Shown: positions 48,226-61,740 of the stretch, one piece after another | Numbering within the stretch: the first letter of the stretch is position 1 | Layout of the letters: each line of letters begins with the position of its first letter | NCBI RefSeq assembly: GCF_900497805.2 | Contig: NW_020954719.1 | Span: 992,001 to 1,056,000 of the forward strand | Source: Vombatus ursinus | Taxonomy: Eukaryota > Chordata > Mammalia > Diprotodontia > Vombatidae | Direction of reading: 5' to 3' | Length of the DNA: 64,000 nt | Program-made: the position numbers and the translations under genes | Notes under the pieces: model-generated | What the model was told of the DNA's origin: nothing | Seen by the model: only the letters and a program-made list of their open reading frames with translations | The model's database searches: none

Positions 48226-48519
48226 GATTGTCATTGACTGCCTTCCTCTTCTCACAAGCCAATTGTCTTTCTTCACTGATTTTGGTAACAAACTGATTTT
48301 GGTAACATAAACATTAAAGAAGTCAAGTTTATTAAGTTTAATGGAAAATATCGATGATGGCTGACACACACCATGTTTCATCTTCACATTGCATCTAGCC
48401 ATCAACCCATGCCATCTCCCTCTCTGCCTGAGCCTTTTCACTCTACTGCCCCATTTCTTTTGTTTCATATACAACAATTCACCATCTCTGTGACTTCCTA
48501 GCCTCCTCCCCTGGCAACC

Positions 48520-48650
48520 ACTTCTCAATATGTGTTGTCTTCTGCTTTTAGAATGTAAACTTCTCGACAGTAGGAACATCATTTCATATTTGTATATGAA
48601 ATTTGCCTGGCACGTGGCAAGTCCTTAATAAATGTGTTTATATTCATTTA
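48520..48650 (+). mobile_element. CR1-group LINE 3' tail (L2-like)
   Basis: tttagaatgtaaacttctcg, then tgcctggcacgtggcaagtc and cttaataaatgtgtttat. Confidence 0.55.
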
Positions 48651-48747
48651 TTCTTTTCATTCATACATATTGTCATTCAGCTATAGTTTACAAATTCATC
48701 TCCAATCCAAATACTTTTTTTCAGAGTATAATATTGTTTAGAATTCA

Positions 48748-48815
48748 GTAATATATATAATATATATATACATAATATGTGTGTATGTACACACACACAC
48801 ACACACACACACATA
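48748..48815. repeat. TA and CA microsatellites
   Basis: AT-rich dinucleotide runs followed by about 12 CA units. Confidence 0.9.
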
Positions 48816-49194
48816 TATTCAGTAATATATTTGTCTTCCAGAATGCACGAGCAGTTTCACTGAGACAAAAATAGGCTTTAGTTATATCAACAAAGTGCTG
48901 TCTTATGTTGGAAAGTGTCCAGTTGCAAATAGATATGGTAAGTGTGACACTGAACTTCACTAGGCAATATGATATTTTGAAGTCCAGTCAATGGACCTTC
49001 TTTTCAAATTACCATATTTTAGTACATTAGGACACCTGCCAGTAAAGGTGAAAAGATATAGTTGAGTAGTTGTTTTGATTTCTAAAATCTGCATTTACAA
49101 AACAGTTCCTTACACTTAGATGAACTTCTGTTATAATAAAAGGCTGAAAGGAAATTTTGACTGTAAGTTAGGAGCATTTTGACCATAACACTGA

Positions 49195-49650
49195 CTTTCT
49201 TCACTGGGGCCTCTGGGCCAGGTGGCTTGCCCACTGCCCTAGAGTGGCCCCATATAGTTGTGCCAGTTGTCCCAGGGGTTCCAGAGTTGGCAATATAATT
49301 ATTGTGCTGGGGCTGGAAACCTCACTGGTGGTCTGCTGTGCCACTGCCCTGCTGAGGCACGACTGTGGGGCCTTAGTTGCTGATCTTTGTTGTAGCTAAG
49401 AGCCTCCTGCTGGCTTGCCTGCACACACCTGTACAGGACTGCACTCCTCTTTTACCCAATTGAGATGGCCTTTTTCTGCAGTCCTTCTAAGTTATCTTGG
49501 GTTGGAAAATTGTTTCACTTCATTTTTTGTGGGTTTTGTCTCTGCATAATTCATTTAGTGGCTTGACTTAATGTTGTTTCAAGGGAAAGTGGGGAGAGCT
49601 CAGCAATTTCCTGGCTTTTCTACACCATCTTGGCTCTACCTCTCCTTATT
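49195..49650 (-). mobile_element. Isolated L1 5'UTR fragment
   Basis: On the minus strand it begins near 49650 with gagccaagatggtgtagaaa and continues into L1-type 5'UTR with the cagagacaaaacccacaaaa region. The orientation and blocks parallel the 5'UTRs of elements B, C and D but the sequence is a different, older subfamily. No ORF1 follows. Confidence 0.6.
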
Positions 49651-50170
49651 TTCTCAGGAGCAGATCTCAGGTCTGAAGATATTAAGAGGTCTCTGCTGTT
49701 TGATATACTCTTCACTTAACGTTTGTAGTGGCAGCTTTGGTGAAGCAAAGATGAAAGTAGTTTTGTAGAGATTTGAATATTCAGCTATTTCCGTAGTGTG
49801 TTATTACTACCTCAAACTCCAGATACAGGTCTATCTTTCTTTGTGATTCTAAAAAGTAAAATCATTTAGGAAAAGGTAAAAAGAGTATCTTAGACAAATG
49901 AGGTACAAGAAGAATTGACAGAGGAATTAGGTGGAGGAGTGTTGGTAGTTCTAGAACCCTACTCTCATCAGGAATGGGTAAATGAGGGAACTATCTATCT
50001 ATCTGTCTATCTATCTATCTATCTATGTATCTACATATCTAGAAGGGTACAAAAGTCTTCTAAATTCAGAGAGAAATAAAAGGCTAAGAGGATATGGAGG
50101 GGGGAGAGGATAAGAGAGAGATTTTTTAGACGGAACCTTACTCACATCAGATCTGGGTTGAAGAGAGAAC

Positions 50171-50172
<2 letters not shown>

Positions 50173-50224
<52 letters not shown>

Positions 50225-50234
50225 NNNNNNNNNN

Positions 50235-50307
<73 letters not shown>

Positions 50308-50326
50308 TAGATAGATAGATAGATAG
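50173..50326. repeat. GATA/GACA microsatellite containing an assembly gap
   Basis: GATA units run on both sides of ten N bases at 50225-50234, with a short GACA run near 50290-50306. A TCTA array of the opposite sense occurs at 49991-50040. The true length is unknown because of the gap. Confidence 0.95.
50225..50234. other. Assembly gap, ten N
   Basis: Ten undetermined bases inside a tetranucleotide array. The real missing length may be larger or smaller. Confidence 1.
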
Positions 50327-50859
50327 AAGGGAATAAGTCTTCTAAATTTATAAATAAACAAAAGGGTGATGGAACAGGATAAGGAAGCAGCATAAAAGAG
50401 TATCTGGATTAATGGGAATGGAATAAAGAGGGAATAACATATATTTGGAAGGCTATAAAAATCTAAATTCAGATAGAAACAAGAGGGTAAGGAGAAAGGG
50501 TGAGGGGGAGAGAATAAGGGGGAATATTTGGGGGATACATTAAGTAAAAGAAGGGCAAGGTATTAAGAAACAGAGAAGTCAGTAGGGATAGGAAATAAGT
50601 GATACACACAAACATAAAATAAAGATTAGGATTAGAATTTCTTAGGAAAAAAGCAGGGGTAGTAATCATGATCTCAGAAAAAGTTAAAGCTATAATAGAT
50701 TTAATCAAAAGAGAAAAATAAGGAAACTACATTTTATGTCAGTCATATTAATATTGTTTTAGACTGTTAAAAATAACTAGATAGTTCTAATAACTAGAAG
50801 GTTGGAATATTGCTTCGGTGGAGGAAAAGATGAATTGGTGGATTTTAAAAACATATAAA

Positions 50860-51030
50860 GGCTCAGATTTACAGAGGAAGATTTTATTCACAGAGCACAA
50901 ACAAGTACAATATGGTCTTACATAGATACATAAGAAAGTATATGTTTATATATAATTATGATTATAGCTAATAGCTACCAAGTACATATGCACATGTATG
51001 TAAATTTATGTATGTGTATGTGCATATGTT

Positions 51031-51074
<44 letters not shown>

Positions 51075-51375
51075 CACACATATAAAATGTATCTGTGCTT
51101 AATAGTAGCCTTCTTGCGGACAGGAGGAGGAAGGGGGAAAAAAGAACAAAGTCAAAAGTGCGCAACAGGGAACAAAAGAAAACTTACAAGGAAGCAAAGA
51201 GAAGATGGACAGCTCTGAACATAATGTATATTTATTATATAGGTTTCCTTCAAATGGAAATTTATTGCTGTATATTTTGAATCCTCTCTTATGTTCTTCT
51301 GTACACATGGCAATGCTTTTATTTCTTATTTTGTATTGAAGTTTTAGTATTTAAGTTTAAAATAAATTAATAAAA
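50860..51375 (+). repeat. Unnamed LINE-tail-like sequence with TG microsatellite
   Basis: A TG run (51041-51062) followed by TATATA leads into A-rich text ending in taaaataaattaataaaaaa, like the 3' end of a retroposed element. I do not recognise the family. Confidence 0.35.
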
Positions 51376-51379
51376 AAGT

Positions 51380-53700
51380 GGAAGGGTGGGTAATGGACAT
51401 CACTTGAATTTTACTTTCATCAGTATTGGCCAATCAGTTGAATATAGAAATCTATCTAACCCAACAGAAAAGTAGGAGGAGAGGAAATTAAGTAAAGGTA
51501 TGTGTGTGGGGGTGGGGGGTGAGACTGAGAAGAGAGGACAGACCAGGAGAGGTGGTAGGCAGAAGCAAAACATTGTCGAGGAAGAGTGAAAGGAAAGAGA
51601 GGACAAACAGGAGGAAAAATAGGATGGAAGGAAATACACAGGTAGTAATCATAACTGTGGTTGTGAATGGGATGAACTCTTCTATAAAATGCAAGCAGAG
51701 TAGATAAAAAAACAGAATCCTACAAAATGTTATTTACAAGAAACACACTTGAAGCAGAGACACACACAAAGAGTAAAGATAAGGCGCTAGGAACAGAATC
51801 TATTTTGCTTCAGATGAAATAAAAAAAAAAGCATGGGTACCAATCCTAATTTCAGAAAAAGCAAAAGCAAAAAGAGATCTAATTAAGAGAGATAAGGAAG
51901 GAAACTACATCATGCTAAAATGTACCACAGACAAAGTAATATCAATACTAAACATATATGCACCCAACGGTATGGCATCCACATATCTAAAGGAAAAGTT
52001 TAATTATTAAATAATTAAAAGTTAAATAATTAGACAACATACCAAAATTTGTGGGATGCAATCAAAGCAGTACTTAGGGGAAATTTTATAAAATAGAGAA
52101 AGAGCAGATCAATGAAATGGGCATGCTACCAAAAAAGCTAGAAAAATAACAAATTAAAAATCCCCAATGAAACACCAAATTAGAAATTCTGAAAATAAAG
52201 GACAGATTAATAAAATTGAAAGTAAGAAAACTACTGAACAAATAAATAAAACTAAGAGTTGGTTTTATTGAAAAAAAAACAATAAAATGGATAAACCTGT
52301 GGTTAATTTCATTTAAACAAAAAGGAAGAAGAAAACCCAATTACCAATGTCAAAAATGAAAAGGGTGAATTCACCAATAATGAAGAGAAATTAAAGCAAT
52401 AATTAGGAGGTTTTTTGCCCAACTGTATTCCAATAAATCTGACAATCTAAGTGAAATGGATCAATGGTTATAAAAATATAAGTTGCTCAGATTAAAAGAA
52501 GAGTAAATAAAATAAATAACCCCATTTTAGAAAAAGAATTTGAACAAGTCATCAATGAACTCCCTAACAAAAAATCTCCAGGGCCAGATAGATTTACAAA
52601 TGTATTCTACCAAATATTTAAAAAACAATTAATTCTAAAAGTATTTGGAAAAACAGGCAAAGAAGGAGTTCTACCAAATTCTTTTATGACACAAACATGG
52701 TGTTGATACCTAAATCAGGAAGAGCCAAAACAGAGAAAGAAAATTATAGAACAATTTCCCTAATGAATTTTGATGTAAAATTTAAAATAAAATATTAGCA
52801 AAGAGATTACATCAACTTATCACCAGGATAATACATTATGATCAGGTGTGATTTATACCAGTAATGCAAGGCTGCTTCAATATTAGGAAAACTATCAGTC
52901 AGATATGGAAAAATTGGGACCCTAATGCATTGTTGGTGGAGTTGTGAACTGATCCAAGAATTCTGAAGAGCAATTTGGAACTATGCCCAAAGGGCAATCA
53001 AATTGTACATACCCTTTGACCCAGCAATAGCACTTCTAGGCTATCCCAAAGAGAACATAGAAAAGGGAAAAGGACCCACATGTACAAAAATATTTATAGC
53101 AGCTCTTTTTGTGGTGGCAAAGAATTGGAAATTGAGGGAATGCCCATCAATCTGGGAATGGCTGAACAAGTTGTAGTATATGAATGTAATGGAACACAAT
53201 TCTATTATAAGAAATGTTGAGCAGGCAGATTTCAGAAAAACCTGAAAAGACTTACATGAACTGATGCTGAGTGAAGTGAGCAGAACCAGGAGAACATTAT
53301 ACACAGTAACAGCAACATTGTGTGATGATCAGCTATGATAGACTTAGCTCTTCTCAGAAGTATAATGATTCAAGATAATTAAAAAAACTCACAATGGAAA
53401 ACGCTATCCACACACAGAGAGAGAGAACTGATGGAGTCTGAATGCAGATCACAGGACAACACTTTCACTTTTTTTCACGGATTTTTCCTTTTGTTCTGTT
53501 TCTTCTTTAACAGCATGACTAATGTAGAAATATGTTTTACATGATTGCACATGTTACCCTGTATCAGATTGCTTGCCATGTTGGGGAAGGGGGAGCCAGA
53601 GGAAGAAAAATCTGGAACTCTAAATCTTATTAAAAAATTAATGTTGAAAACTATCTTTATATGTAATGGAAAAAACAAAATACTATTTACATTAAAAAAT
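51380..53700 (+). mobile_element. L1 LINE with a large internal deletion
   Basis: It starts in the spacer before ORF2 and enters ORF2 near 51640. The endonuclease end reads IYAPNGMAS near 51955. The reverse transcriptase start includes text equivalent to [18 protein letters not shown] (52540-52605). The match stops at about 52903 and jumps to the ORF2 end (tggaaaaattgggaccctaa), then runs through the 3' tail to poly-A at 53700. The catalytic core of the reverse transcriptase is therefore missing, and frames are broken throughout. Confidence 0.8.
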
Positions 53701-56584
53701 AAATGAAGAGCTTATCAATCATTATTTATAACTATAAGTTATTTTCAGTTCAAACTGTATGGTGATATGCATACATACATGCACCTATACAGAAAAACAT
53801 ATTTATTCTTAGTAAAGGCAGAGTATTCCTTCTTTCTCTGGCAATAATTTGGGGCAGAAAATAAATTTTTATATAAAGAAAAAGAATGAAATCAGCCTGT
53901 GAAGAACATAAAGTATTGGACTTTTTACATGTGAAAATGTGTCTTCTGAACGGGGAAAAAGAATTTTTGTATAAAAAAACTGATAAAAATCCATTTGTGA
54001 AAAAAAACCCACTTTTCCCCATTAAAATGGAAGTACATATTTTAAGAGGACTAGAAAGAGAACAACCCCCAGATATTGGACTCAGAGGACATGTTTGAAG
54101 TCAGAGAAATAACTGACTTCAAGGTATTTTTCCCTCAACAATTTTGCATGTGACTATTTTTTAGAGTTTGAGAGATTAAAACTCATAAATTAATACATCA
54201 AATAAGTATTTGTAAACTATAGAAAGAATAAATAAAGACAATTAGTTTCATAACTAACGATATTTTCATTTCATGAGTTTTACTTAAAAGATGAAATAAC
54301 CACCATGGTGCTCTGATTTGAGCCATTAGAGAAAGGAAAAACCCAGCAGCAAACAGAGCAGATAAGAATAGTAGTAGAGGGATTAAGAACATGCCAGTGG
54401 AAGTAATAGGCTGACAGAAAATCTTCAGACCTTATACTTGGGAGGCTGCCAAGTAGAAGACAAGTACAGTTTTGTGAACTGGTTGACAAAATGCCTGGAA
54501 GCCTGCTGAATAGAGGGGAGCTGAACTCTGCTCGGTTTCAATTATTGCCTATCAGGACCAACCATAGTCTGAGGGAGGTGAAGCTTCTCAAAGAAATTTG
54601 GTTACTTCCTGCTGACTCTCTTCTGGTTTGAGAGGAGAAAACAGAAAAAAAGAGACAGACTTTACAGGTACTTTTATATAAAAGTAGACAGAACTGATTG
54701 GACAAAACAGAATCCTATTGAGTGAAGAGCTGGGTTTGCCCAGAAAAGCCAAATTAAGGAGCTTTATAGTTCTCTAGCTTAAAAGGAACATCTTGTCACT
54801 ATAATAGCATACCACTTTCTCAGTGCCCTTTTAAGGGTAATGTGAATCAAAAATTCTTGTCATTGCTTCATTAGTTCATGAGTAGAAGAGGAATGGGCTT
54901 GCTCAGCACTAATAGAGAGGACCAAAAATGGAGCAACTTAACAGAGAAGTGGCTTTGTGTGGTGCAGATTTTTCCTGAAGGAAATGGGTACATCAAGGTT
55001 TACAGTTAACAAAAAACCGAGTTTCCTCAAATACATGGATTTTCCTTGCACTTGCTAGGTTTCTGTGTGCTGACTCTCTCCCACAGGCACTGCATATATT
55101 TTTGGAAGAGTATGATCCAGATTAATGTACGGACTCTTATGTATTGATTATTACTGTACTCACTTTATATTGAGTAACTAATACTTTTGCCTTATCTTCA
55201 AGTAAATGTTTTACATTTAAAGGTTAATGATGTAAATCATTGTGACTGACTGCATGTAGATGTCCTCAGTATGGGCTGAGGAGACACAGTATGAAGTATG
55301 AAGAGTATATTCCTTCCATAACAAGGTTACTGAAAGGACCCTGAGCAAGTCTGAGTTTTAGTCTTGTGGAGGTGGTACGTTTTTGAGAAACCAAAGTCAT
55401 TTTTGGTATGAGGGCAGATTGCAGTGGATACCAATACATGGCCTAATAAGGAAAACATATATGTGCTTATATGTGTCACTTGTCCCTACAGCCCCTCAAC
55501 AGATAACCGGTTCACATGGATTAGGTTTGATTTAGAGGGCTGACCTCCAAGAATATCAGTGTCTCTCTCTTTCTTTTACCTCCAATTCTCAAATTTTACT
55601 CCAAGAAAATCTCCTCAATAAAGCATAGGTTTGTTTCTGTGTTTTTCCAAGTGTAAATAATATGGTCCCATTTCCTGCACAGATATTCAATGTACTATTA
55701 TTATTATTGGATATGGGATAGTCACATTAAAAAAATAAGATATAAAAAACTCAAAGGAGCCTGTGAACATACAGAAACAAAAAAAATTCAGAAAGTTCAT
55801 TAGACTTCCCCCAATAGGACTCTATTGGCTCCTTCCCCCACCATTTTGGAGGACAGTAAAACAAATATTTTATATTTGGCTTGAACCTGCACTGTCAAAT
55901 ATATCCATGGGAACAGCAAGGGTGTCCCTATCTCTTCCCTCTCTTCCTTCCAGGGATTTTAGTACTATAGCTTCAAGGCAATCTTCTATTGAGTACCCTC
56001 TTCCTTCTTCAAGGAATATACTAGTTGATTAGTGCCCAACTCATGAAATCAGAAACTCTCCATTTCTTGGGAATTCCTGAAATTAGGGTTACCCTCAAGG
56101 TAACCCCAAGGCTTGAAGAATCCACTCTCTGCACATCTAGTCACTGACCTGTGTCAGAGAAGGAAACAGAAGGCAGAAAAAGGAAACCAGGAACTAGAGG
56201 TCCAGGAACTGCCCTCTCAAGTTTAACAAGGCAAGAACAAGTTCCCTGCCAGGTGGTACTCCTACAAGTTGCCATTTTCTGCTGCTAAGAAAGCTGGGGC
56301 GGGACCAGCCCCTTCTTGCTACACTCCAGTATGTAAGTTCAATGAAGAGAAAGCATGGGAACAGAAAGAGGCCCAGCCATTTCATAGTTCATTTTAACAA
56401 ACTGAGGAGGAAAAGACAGCTCTTCTGACAAGAGTCTGAACCTCCTGATTCTCAGTCACCAATCATCTCAGAGGCAGTCTCAGTCACTGAGAACCAAGAA
56501 GGGGAGTGTTATGTGTCCTTTCATCAAGGACACTGAATGCGTGTTCACCTGCATGGGAAGTGTTCTTTAGATGTGTCCAGACTA

Positions 56585-56755
56585 AGGATTCTAACATTCT
56601 TGCTGCAATGGACCCCTTTGACAGTCTGATAAATCTATGGACCCCATAGCAAAATAATATGCATAGGACAATTATGGAAACTGCTTAACTGAAATGTAGT
56701 TATCAAAACTTTAAAAATTCATGCATCTCAGGTTAAGAATCCTTGTCCTAAGACA
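56585..56755 (+). mobile_element. Short hAT-like inverted-repeat element
   Basis: aaggattctaac near the left end and gttaagaatcctt near the right form terminal inverted repeats. The interior has ggacccctttgacagtctga and ctatggaccccatagc, typical of a common non-autonomous hAT element of mammals. The duplication is too diverged to call. Confidence 0.6.
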
Positions 56756-57169
56756 AAGGTTTAGACCCCGTAATTTCATTAGGCTGGTGAAGAAAGAAAA
56801 AAAATGAGAAGATATGATGTGCAATTGAAACAATTCTAACCTGTTTTATTTAAACTAGTAGTTGATATTAAACATGGAAAATGAATAAAAGAACAGACAG
56901 TGACAGACTATAAAATGAAGAGTGGGACTAGATAACTTCTGAGGTAACTAAATGTGCTAAATTTACTATCCCACAATCCCTATCACTGTTTACTAAGTAA
57001 GCTTAATGAATATAAATCAATTTCCAGAACAATGAGAGGAAAAAAACCTAGAAACCGTTACTGTCAGGAAAATTTGATCTCCTTAGCAAGCAGATAGATA
57101 TGGCAACCATTGTCAATATTTATTTAGAATATAAACTACATAATATGGTATAATAAAATGTGTGAGTAT

Positions 57170-57290
57170 TTGTGTGTATCACCTACCTCAAAGGGTTATT
57201 GTATCAAGTGAGATAATATTTGTAAAGTACTTAGTATAGTATCCGGCACATGGCAGGTGCTTAATAAATACTTGTTCCTTTCCCTTCCTT
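57170..57290 (+). mobile_element. MIR SINE 3' part
   Basis: cacctacctcaaagggttat, then agtgagataatatttgtaaa, cacatggcaggtgcttaata. Confidence 0.75.
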
Positions 57291-59084
57291 CCCTCATAAA
57301 AAAGTGAGAAGCAGTGGAGGCAAAAACATGTTAGAAGACTCAGTTAAGCCAGATCATCCCTAAGGCATTTAAGGATAAAACTGAAGGTACAATAAACAAA
57401 TGGAAAATGTAAAAGATCTGTAAAAATGTCTATGAGAAATTCTTTTGTCTATCAATGACAGTGAAGCTATCACATTTTAATTCAAACATAACAAAGTGGG
57501 GAAAAAGCAGTTTGAATAGACCTGGAAGTGACACAGTTTGATTACACTGGATTGATTCACAAGTTATCTTAAGGAAAGAGGATACCACACATTCGGGAAA
57601 AAGACACATACCATAATTTTGCCAAAAGGAGGTCACCTAAACAATATCAATTATTAAAATAACTAAAGTATACCTACTTTCCTATCTTGACAAAATTTTT
57701 GAGAATAATGTTTACATACATAAATGGCATCCTTGATGACAACTTCTGTCAACAGAGTGCCCTTCCATAAGCAGTCATCCCCAAGCACGTATGAAATCTT
57801 CATGGTTCCTTTCTTCCCTGACTAAAGAATCAGTATGTGTAACAGACATGAAAGAGCAACTTTAGATGTATTTTCAGTTGGTTAATTTGCCTGACTTTTG
57901 ATCTTATGTTTTCCCTTATTTTTCTGTGGTCAATGGTTTTGTGGACAGTCAATCATAACTTCCCCTGCCCCAAATCTATCTGTTAAAATTCTTCTCCTCC
58001 TTTAAGGACTGATTCAGATTCTCAGGCTCTTAAGCACTAAAAGGGACTTCAAAAAACATCTAGTTCAGCAAATTTCTAAAAGGGAATTGTTCCTACAATA
58101 TCCTTACCCTAAAGTAGTGCCTTGCACATAGAAAGTGTTTGATGAATACTCTTTAAAAATGAAACACCTGAATACCAGAAATAAATTCATGACAGCCTTT
58201 GGGTAAAAAAAAATCTTTGTCAGTATTGAGTTTTTTTTTTTCAAGTTTCTGCTTTTCTTAAATCAGTCTTATGTCAGAATCTACTATGTACAAAGACTCT
58301 GTAGAAAATATATAGAAAGCATAATACATGTTTTGTGATCTTAGACTAAGGGCCAATGAAAAGCTGACTTTCCCTCAAAATAAAATAAAAATCTCCAAGG
58401 AGGAGAAATTGAGAAGTTCTCTCTGAAGTGGTAAAAGATACAATTCAGGGTTCCTGAAAAGGTGGAGAGTTGGAAACACTTTGAGGCTGAAAACTAAAGA
58501 GGCAGAGAATTAACTTTTAAGGAAATCTTTTATTTGCTCAAAGAAAAGTAAGTGACATTTGGAGGAAAATTAAAATTTTCAGGGTTATGGGAACAGAAAT
58601 GACATGCTTCCTTTCCCTCACCTTATGCATAGTTTTGGAATGTTTTACCTAATACATTTTGGGTTACTATCACCAACGTACTGTCTGTGAACCACACTGT
58701 TAAGTAAGAGTGTGATGGCTTCTGGTTGGAGGACCTACTTAACATTGTACAGTTGAAGACACTACTGAACACAATTCTGTCCTTGATTCTTTGGTGACAT
58801 CTAATTTACATAGTTTAATGTACAGCTTTTCTACTTACTTTCATCAGAAGGCATATCTGTAGGAAAGTCTATATTTTCCTATCAAAGATTCTTTGAAAAT
58901 GAGTTAGCTCTTGCAACCCAAAAATGTTTTTCTTTGAGTAAGCTTCTAAAACAAAAACACAATACCACTCATCCCCAAATAATCAATAAATATTATACCA
59001 TTTAATGATTATTTTCATGTTTTAAATATATATATATCCATCACTTGAATTTCCATCTTTGCTAAATTTAAGAGCATCTTTAAT

Positions 59085-59200
59085 GATAAATTAACAATTA
59101 TTTATTAAGCACCTACTATAAGCTAGGCACTATGTTTATGCCAAGGGTACAACTACAATGAATGAAATTATCCCTACTAACAAAGAGCTAGCATAGGTCA
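59085..59200 (-). mobile_element. MIR3-like fragment
   Basis: aacaattatttattaagcac, then agctaggcactatgtttatg; the same block as at 29.1 kb. Confidence 0.45.
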
Positions 59201-60128
59201 TAAATACAAATTGTCATACTTCTCATGTAACTATTAGGGAAACATGAAATTAATAATATTCAAGACAAGTGAAATTTTGCTATTTCAAGTAAAACAAAAA
59301 ACTCGGGACTATAATTTACTATTTTGAGTTTTGATTACAGGGATGGTTTGTCTGACTTGTCATGAAATCAATAGTAGAAAAGTGGCATGTACTGCAGTCT
59401 GAGAACTGTGACAGGTAAATGTTTGTCTCTAGATAAAAAGTTGAGGGGACAGCCTTGGCATGGCCTAAGATATGATCCTCCTGACCCAGTTTCCCCATTG
59501 TGCTATTTTTTTCTGAATAGGAAATCTATCCACCTGGTTAATCCTAAGTCTTGCTTTTGATACCCTGTGACAACATGCTAGGCTGTCAGATATGACTTGT
59601 GTCTAGAATCAAACAGAGCTAAGGGAGTTTTTTCCCTGTTATGACATATTTAATGTTATAAGTATGTCCCTCCTTTTTTTTCCTTTCATAGCAAATTTAT
59701 ACAATCAGAACAAGTGATCAATAAAAGCTTTGCAAGTACAATATTAAATCTATTACTTAGTATATTGATACTGGAACTTCTGTGAGTCACTATAATAGGA
59801 TGCAAGTATGAAGAATCTTATAATTTTAATCTGTATTTGTGCTCAAATTAGAATACGGGAATAATGTCCTCCTAAAGGGGAATTTAGGCAAAGTAATACA
59901 ACAAACATGTAATGTAAATGTTTTCTAATTAAATGGAATAGCAAATTTTGAGAAAGCAACAGAAATAGATTTTTTTCTCTAAGAACTATATACATATGTA
60001 TATGACTGGCTTCCAAATAAGTCTAGCATGGAAATTCAGGCTTTCAGTAATAAATTTGCAAAACTAGATTAAGGATTTTACGTATAAAACTATATTGATA
60101 ATTGTAAAGAAAGTGAAATTATTTACCC

Positions 60129-60278
60129 TTTTTTTGGGGGGGGTGAGGCAATCAGGGTTAAGTGACTTGCCTAGGGTCACATAGCTAGTAAGTATCATGT
60201 GTCTGAGGCCGGACTTGAACTCAGGTCCTCCTGACTCCAGGGCCAGTACCCTATCCACTGCACCACCTAGCTGCCCCA
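60129..60278 (-). mobile_element. WSINE1-like SINE
   Basis: On the minus strand it begins ggggcagctaggtggtgcag and ends in a poly-A represented by the T/G run at 60129. A perfect duplication tatttaccc flanks it at 60120-60128 and 60279-60287. It is one of the least diverged copies of the family here. Confidence 0.92.
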
Positions 60279-60939
60279 TATTTACCCATTTTTAAAGTAT
60301 CTGTCTGATAATTTTAAAAGACAAAAGAGTTCATTTTACACTTACACCCTCATGAATTTTTTCTTAGATTCTTATATCAGGTATAGGTTTTAGGTAAAGA
60401 TAGAGATAGCAAATGGTATATAAAAATTGAAATTTTCTGAAGTTTCAGGTTTGGAAAACCAAATTTAAGAGACTGTACTAAATTGTATTAAGTCTTGTTA
60501 CTGGCAGATTTTAGCAGAATTATTTAGGAATCTCTACAAGTGATTTGGAACCAGAGAATTAAAGTCCACAGTAGGGGTGTCCTAAAAATAAAGTTTATTC
60601 TAGAATGTCCAAGAGAAGATATCCAGGGATGAGATGACCATATAAGATATCTGAGGCTCAAGATGTGGGGATTAAATGACATTGGGAGTAGGTTACTAAG
60701 ATATAAAGAGACTTGATGTTAGACAATACTGATGATCATTATTGTATTGTTTTGGCCTTTTCTATCAAAGTCTTTATGTTTATGTTTAAGTTTTCTTGGT
60801 TACCTTGGTGACATGTAAACCTCTCTTCTCAAAATTGGTCTATTGTAAGCCCTCTAAGTAGTTTGATCTAACTCGTGCAATTCTGGTTATGAATTTAATG
60901 AAAAAATCTTATAGATAAGTGATCCAAGGAGGGAGCAGA

Positions 60940-61740
60940 CTGCCTACTCCCCCATATATCAAAAGAAGGAAAATGAGGGGATCAGGCTAGCATGCAGTTA
61001 ATTGTGCGAATTGAGTAAACCACACTGACTCCATCTTGTAACTTAAGATGGGAGCTATCTTCATTTATGGGTCTAGTCCAATTTCTGACTTGTGAGAAAA
61101 CTTCATCCAATTGTAGGAATTGAGAGAAAACCTTCTTGCATTGTTTGAACAGAGCCCTGTGTTACTGGGAAACTGGACCACCTCTCGACCTGCTGCTTAG
61201 AGAAGCTTAATCAAGGACCTAAGTTATGCTAACCAGAAACTCAGTCAGATCCAAAGACTGATGCAAATGTTTTCACAATTACATACCTCAATAAATCTCA
61301 ACCCATATATTTTATCTGAAAACCGGCCCCAAACTGATCAATTGATTATTGTTTCCATGTTTCTTAGATTGAATATAGACACTTGGGAGTGGGGAAGTGG
61401 GACCGTCCTTTCCTGATTTTAGGGAATTGTATCTGTTCCCTCTCCCCCTCCCAATTAGGAAAGTCCCTAATCTTTCCTCCCATTAGAAATCATATTACCT
61501 AATTTCTATCTTAGTTGATTGTTTTCTTTTAATTACTTATTTGACTAGTTGTTTTTAATGTGTAAAAGTATCTCTACCTGTATTTAGTGTCCAGGTCTAA
61601 GCTAAGGAGATCTGGTCCTAGTTTGTTCAACAATTGGCAAACATTGCCTAATAAATCAAAATGCTTAGAAACTTGAACCTTTGTTTCCTCAGTCATTTCA
61701 TTTTTCACCCAAAATAAAAATGAGAATCTGACAGTTACAG
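60940..61740 (+). mobile_element. Probable solo LTR of an endogenous retrovirus
   Basis: The stretch has an actccatcttgtaactt block common in LTRs, an AATAAA signal near 61651 followed by the cttgaacctttgtttcctca type of 3' end, and no coding sequence on either side. It looks like a single LTR left after recombination. The family is not identified, and the exact ends and duplication could not be fixed. Confidence 0.45.

Larger units (their letters stand above)
49860..50770 (+). mobile_element. L1 spacer between ORF1 and ORF2, with repeated units
   Basis: At least three related units follow one another (near 49940-50095, 50130-50395 and 50400-50520), each with an aaccttactcacatcaga-like block and an aagtcttctaaat or aatctaaattcaga block. 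After them comes sequence resembling the start of ORF2 (agtaatcatgatctcagaaa at 50660). The related L1 at 51.4 kb has one such unit before its ORF2. Confidence 0.55.

Noticed and set aside
50023-50393. Long minus-strand frames made of repeated Tyr-Leu-Ser-Ile.
   Set aside because: They are translations of the GATA microsatellite and cross ten N bases.
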